Below are positions 38,609 through 40,710 of a stretch of 40,710 bases of DNA, piece by piece (within the stretch, counting starts at the first letter, position 1; the number at the start of each line of letters is the position of its first letter). The stretch covers positions 1 through 40,710 of the forward strand of contig CAMNSS010000021.1 in the NCBI GenBank assembly GCA_946555345.1. The letters run 5' to 3'. Position numbers and translations under genes: made by a program. The DNA comes from an uncultured Eubacterium sp. (GTDB lineage Bacteria; Bacillota; Clostridia; Peptostreptococcales; Anaerovoracaceae). Below the pieces are notes generated by a model, which was not told where the DNA came from, searched no databases, and saw only the letters and a program-made list of their open reading frames with translations.

Positions 38609-39700
38609 TTACAAATTGAAAAGGAAGTGCATCACGTCCCCGTCCTTGACGACGTATTCCTTGCCTTCGGAGCGGACCAGCCCCTTTTCCTTGGCGGTGA
38701 CGAGATTCCCGCCGCATTCGATGAGCTTGTCGTAAGCGATGGTTTCCGCCCGGATGAAGCCCTTTTCGAAATCGGTATGGATTTTCCCGGCAGCCTGCGG
38801 CGCTTTCATGCCGCGCTTGATCGTCCATGCCCTTACTTCTGGTTCTCCTGCCGTCAGGAAGGATATCAAATCGAGCAGCCTGTAGGATGCCTTGACCAGC
38901 TTGTCGAGTCCCGATTCGGATATCCCCAGCTCTTCTAAAAACATCTCCTTTTCATCGTCATCGAGTTCTGCGATTTCAGCCTCTATGCTGGCGCAGACCA
39001 CGACCACGTCAGAGCCTTCCGTTTCTGCAAATTCGCGGACTTGCCCGATGAACGCATTGTCTTCCGCAGCGGCGTCGTCCTCTGAAACGTTGGCGGCATA
39101 TATGACAGGCTTGTAAGAAAGCAGGTCGAGGCTCTTTACAAATTCTGCTTCATCGTCCGTAAGCTCCATGGCGCGCGCGGACTTTCCTTCTCCCAGAAAA
39201 TCATTGATGCGCTTCAGCAGATCCAGCTCCTTTTGCAAGCCCTTATCGCCCTTCAAATTTTTGGTCGTTTTCTGTATCCTCCGCTCCAGCACCTCCATAT
39301 CCGAGAGAATCAGCTCCGTGTTGATCGTTTCGATATCGGAAAGCGGGTCGATTTTGCCGTCTACATGGACGACGTTGGGGTCTTCGAAGCACCTGACGAC
39401 ATGTACGATCGCGGATACCTCGCGGATATGCCCGAGAAATTTGTTCCCCAGGCCCTCTCCCTTGGATGCGCCCTTTACAAGCCCTGCGATATCATAGAAT
39501 TCTATGGTCGTATAGATGGTTTTTTTCGAATGGTACATTTCGTGGAGGACCTTGAGCCGCTCGTCCGGCACGGTTACTACGCCGACATTTGGTTCGATGG
39601 TGCAAAATGGATAGTTGGCAGCTTCCGCGCCGGCTTTGGTGATTGCGTTGAAGAGCGTGCTTTTGCCCACGTTTGGCAGGCCTACGATTCCTAATTTCAT
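38609..39700 (-). CDS. ychF: Ribosome-binding ATPase/GTPase YchF (OLA1 family)
   Basis: The 363-residue product is full length. It has Walker A GLPNVGKST (7-15), FYDIAGLVKGASKGEGLGN (G3 and switch region, about 69-87), a coiled-coil hairpin insertion (about 130-200) and a C-terminal TGS domain (about 280-363). The G4 position reads YAANVSED rather than NKxD, which in this family shifts preference to ATP. YchF binds ribosomes and is linked to stress responses. GGGAGATC precedes the ATG. It follows lgt by 37 bp on the same strand, probably as an operon, and ends at the shared terminator. Confidence 0.97.
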   Translation of the reverse strand: MKLGIVGLPNVGKSTLFNAITKAGAEAANYPFCTIEPNVGVVTVPDERLKVLHEMYHSKKTIYTTIEFYDIAGLVKGASKGEGLGNKFLGHIREVSAIVHVVRCFEDPNVVHVDGKIDPLSDIETINTELILSDMEVLERRIQKTTKNLKGDKGLQKELDLLKRINDFLGEGKSARAMELTDDEAEFVKSLDLLSYKPVIYAANVSEDDAAAEDNAFIGQVREFAETEGSDVVVVCASIEAEIAELDDDEKEMFLEELGISESGLDKLVKASYRLLDLISFLTAGEPEVRAWTIKRGMKAPQAAGKIHTDFEKGFIRAETIAYDKLIECGGNLVTAKEKGLVRSEGKEYVVKDGDVMHFLFNL

Positions 39701-39737
39701 TTTTGATCTCCCAGTTTATTACAGTTTATTATTTTCT

Positions 39738-40496
39738 CTATTTATTATCATGCTGCGTGGAGCGATAACGTCTGTATAAAACCGCATAAGCGGCGAGGCA
39801 TATGGCGATGACGGCAAGGCTCAATACCTGTGCTTGCTTGAAAGGTCCGAGCATCAGGCTGTCGGTCCGCAAGGCTTCCACGAAAAACCGCTCCACGGAA
39901 TACAGCATGCCGTACAGCAGAAAAACCTGCCCCTCGAATTTGCGCCTGTTGTCGATGCAGGTGAGAACGAAAAACAACAGCAGGCACCAGATGGACTCGT
40001 ACAGGAATGTCGGGTGGACCGATTGCCCGTTTACCATGATTGCCCATGGCAGGTCGGTCAGCCCGCCGTGCGCTTCCGCATTAAAAAAGTTTCCCCATCT
40101 GCCGATCGACTGTGCCAGTGCAACGGTAGGCGCTACGAGGTCGAGCAGGTTGAGCGGCCGCACTTTCCATAGAAAGCAGAGGATCACCGCTGCGCCGAAG
40201 CCGAAGATGAGCGAACCGTGGATGGCAAGCCCGCCTTCGCGGATATTGATGATTTTGAAGAAGTCACCGGCATATTGCGCCCAGTTAAAGATCACGTAGT
40301 ACAGGCGCGCGCCGATGATTCCCATGGGAATGCAGATGATGACGAAATTCAGTATTTGGTCGGCGGCCAGGCCGTGTTTTGGCGCTCGCTTGCATGAAAT
40401 CAGCACAGCGACGACCATGCCGGTGGTCAGCAGTATGGCGTACCACATGATATCGATATGAAAAATGGTAAAAGCTACCGGATCGGGTGCAGACAT
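39738..40496 (-). CDS. lgt: Phosphatidylglycerol--prolipoprotein diacylglyceryl transferase Lgt
   Basis: The 252-residue membrane enzyme has seven hydrophobic segments. It moves diacylglycerol from phosphatidylglycerol to the lipobox Cys of prolipoproteins, the first lipoprotein maturation step. The Lgt signature GRWGNFFNAEAHGG is at 132-145, and EGGLAIHGSL holds the conserved His93. ATG 40496 was chosen because GAAGGAG stands 8-10 bp upstream and the family N-terminus follows; the frame stays open to 40592 through the repeat region, giving a peptide unlike Lgt. Downstream is ychF. The BMP lipoprotein at 18186 is one likely client. Confidence 0.96.
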   Translation of the reverse strand: MSAPDPVAFTIFHIDIMWYAILLTTGMVVAVLISCKRAPKHGLAADQILNFVIICIPMGIIGARLYYVIFNWAQYAGDFFKIINIREGGLAIHGSLIFGFGAAVILCFLWKVRPLNLLDLVAPTVALAQSIGRWGNFFNAEAHGGLTDLPWAIMVNGQSVHPTFLYESIWCLLLFFVLTCIDNRRKFEGQVFLLYGMLYSVERFFVEALRTDSLMLGPFKQAQVLSLAVIAICLAAYAVLYRRYRSTQHDNK

Positions 40497-40528
40497 TTGT
40501 ATTCTCCTTCGTGTTGATAAAGGTGTCG

Positions 40529-40710
40529 TGCGGAGCGCCGCCCTGAAAGCAGGCGGCATCCGTGCAAAGGAATCCCAGGTTCCGTCTTGCACACTTTTTT
40601 TATAGCATAGGGAATATCGGGGGAGATATTCCCGTATGCTTCAAAGAAAGCACAATGCGGAGCGCCGCCCTGAAAGCAGGCGGCATCCGTGCAAAGGAAT
40701 CCCAGGTTCC
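40529..40710. repeat. 127-bp-period direct repeat upstream of lgt, running out of the window
   Basis: Positions 40529-40583 and 40656-40710 are identical over all 55 bases, and the second copy is cut by the window end. Each copy holds an imperfect hairpin (GCCGC/GCGGC arms around CTGAAAGCAG) and the 12-mer GAAAGCAGGCGG also found twice near 21923-22021. The repeat lies just upstream of the lgt ribosome binding site. Confidence 0.85.
40610..40633. promoter_or_regulatory. 9-bp inverted repeat near the lgt promoter
   Basis: GGGAATATC (40610-40618), six bases, GATATTCCC (40625-40633) is a perfect inverted repeat. On the minus strand it lies directly before TATGCTATAAA, a probable lgt -10 region, so it may be an operator; it lies inside the 127-bp repeat unit. 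Confidence 0.5.

Noticed and set aside
40497-40592. Longer Lgt N-terminus through the repeat region
   Set aside because: The extra 32 residues are encoded by the repeat and unlike Lgt; a good ribosome binding site precedes ATG 40496.
1-40710. CRISPR arrays, tRNA or rRNA genes, insertion sequences
   Set aside because: No regularly spaced repeat array of CRISPR type, no cloverleaf or rRNA-like sequence and no transposase reading frame were seen; the repeats present are pairs with unlike spacers.

Overview
The window looks like the chromosome of an anaerobic, Gram-positive Clostridia-type Firmicute of roughly half GC. Evidence: spoVG, a Bacillus-type purR, a T-box leader before ileS, strong AGGAGG-type ribosome binding sites, sigma-A promoters and TrhA/BrnTA/AgrC-like families. 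The order around glmU-prs-pth-mfd is the classic Firmicute housekeeping neighbourhood. I cannot name a genus with certainty; a member of the Family XIII/Anaerovoracaceae area is only a guess. No rRNA, tRNA, CRISPR, transposase or phage structural gene was seen.

Layout. 1-206: 3' end of an unrecognised gene. 381-2236 (minus): MGMT-like protein, spoVG and purR. 2396-9544 (plus): murC, a GlmU reduced to its acetyltransferase half, prs, pth and mfd, i.e. cell-wall precursor and nucleotide supply plus translation and repair maintenance. 9781-15024: divergent dapB, Ile T-box, ileS (type 2, with an altered class I signature) and rlmN. 15110-19262: small P-loop protein, EamA exporter, Nudix hydrolase, nitrilase-family amidase and an orphan BMP lipoprotein. 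19454-20950 (minus): citrate synthase. 21143-25547: unknown 259-aa protein, Memo-AMMECR1 fusion plus its radical SAM partner, PilZ protein and macrodomain protein. 25581-28150: a PIN toxin pair, TrhA, a DUF1836 regulator and a BrnTA pair. 28473-36226: a LytTR/GHKL two-component system, a small coiled-coil protein behind a LytTR-like direct-repeat operator, then an OmpR-type two-component system and an ABC exporter. 36238-38232 (minus): a four-gene operon of mostly unknown proteins including a DUF2589 protein. 38476-38597: a candidate small RNA. 38609-40496 (minus): lgt and ychF. 40529-40710: the start of a 127-bp-period tandem repeat.

The best candidates for undescribed biology are the DUF2589 operon, the orphan promoter-terminator unit next to it, the sensor/ABC island with its 148-aa coiled-coil protein, and the Memo-AMMECR1/radical SAM pair with the unknown gene before it. 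All functional statements come from reading the sequence and recalled family knowledge; no database search was run.
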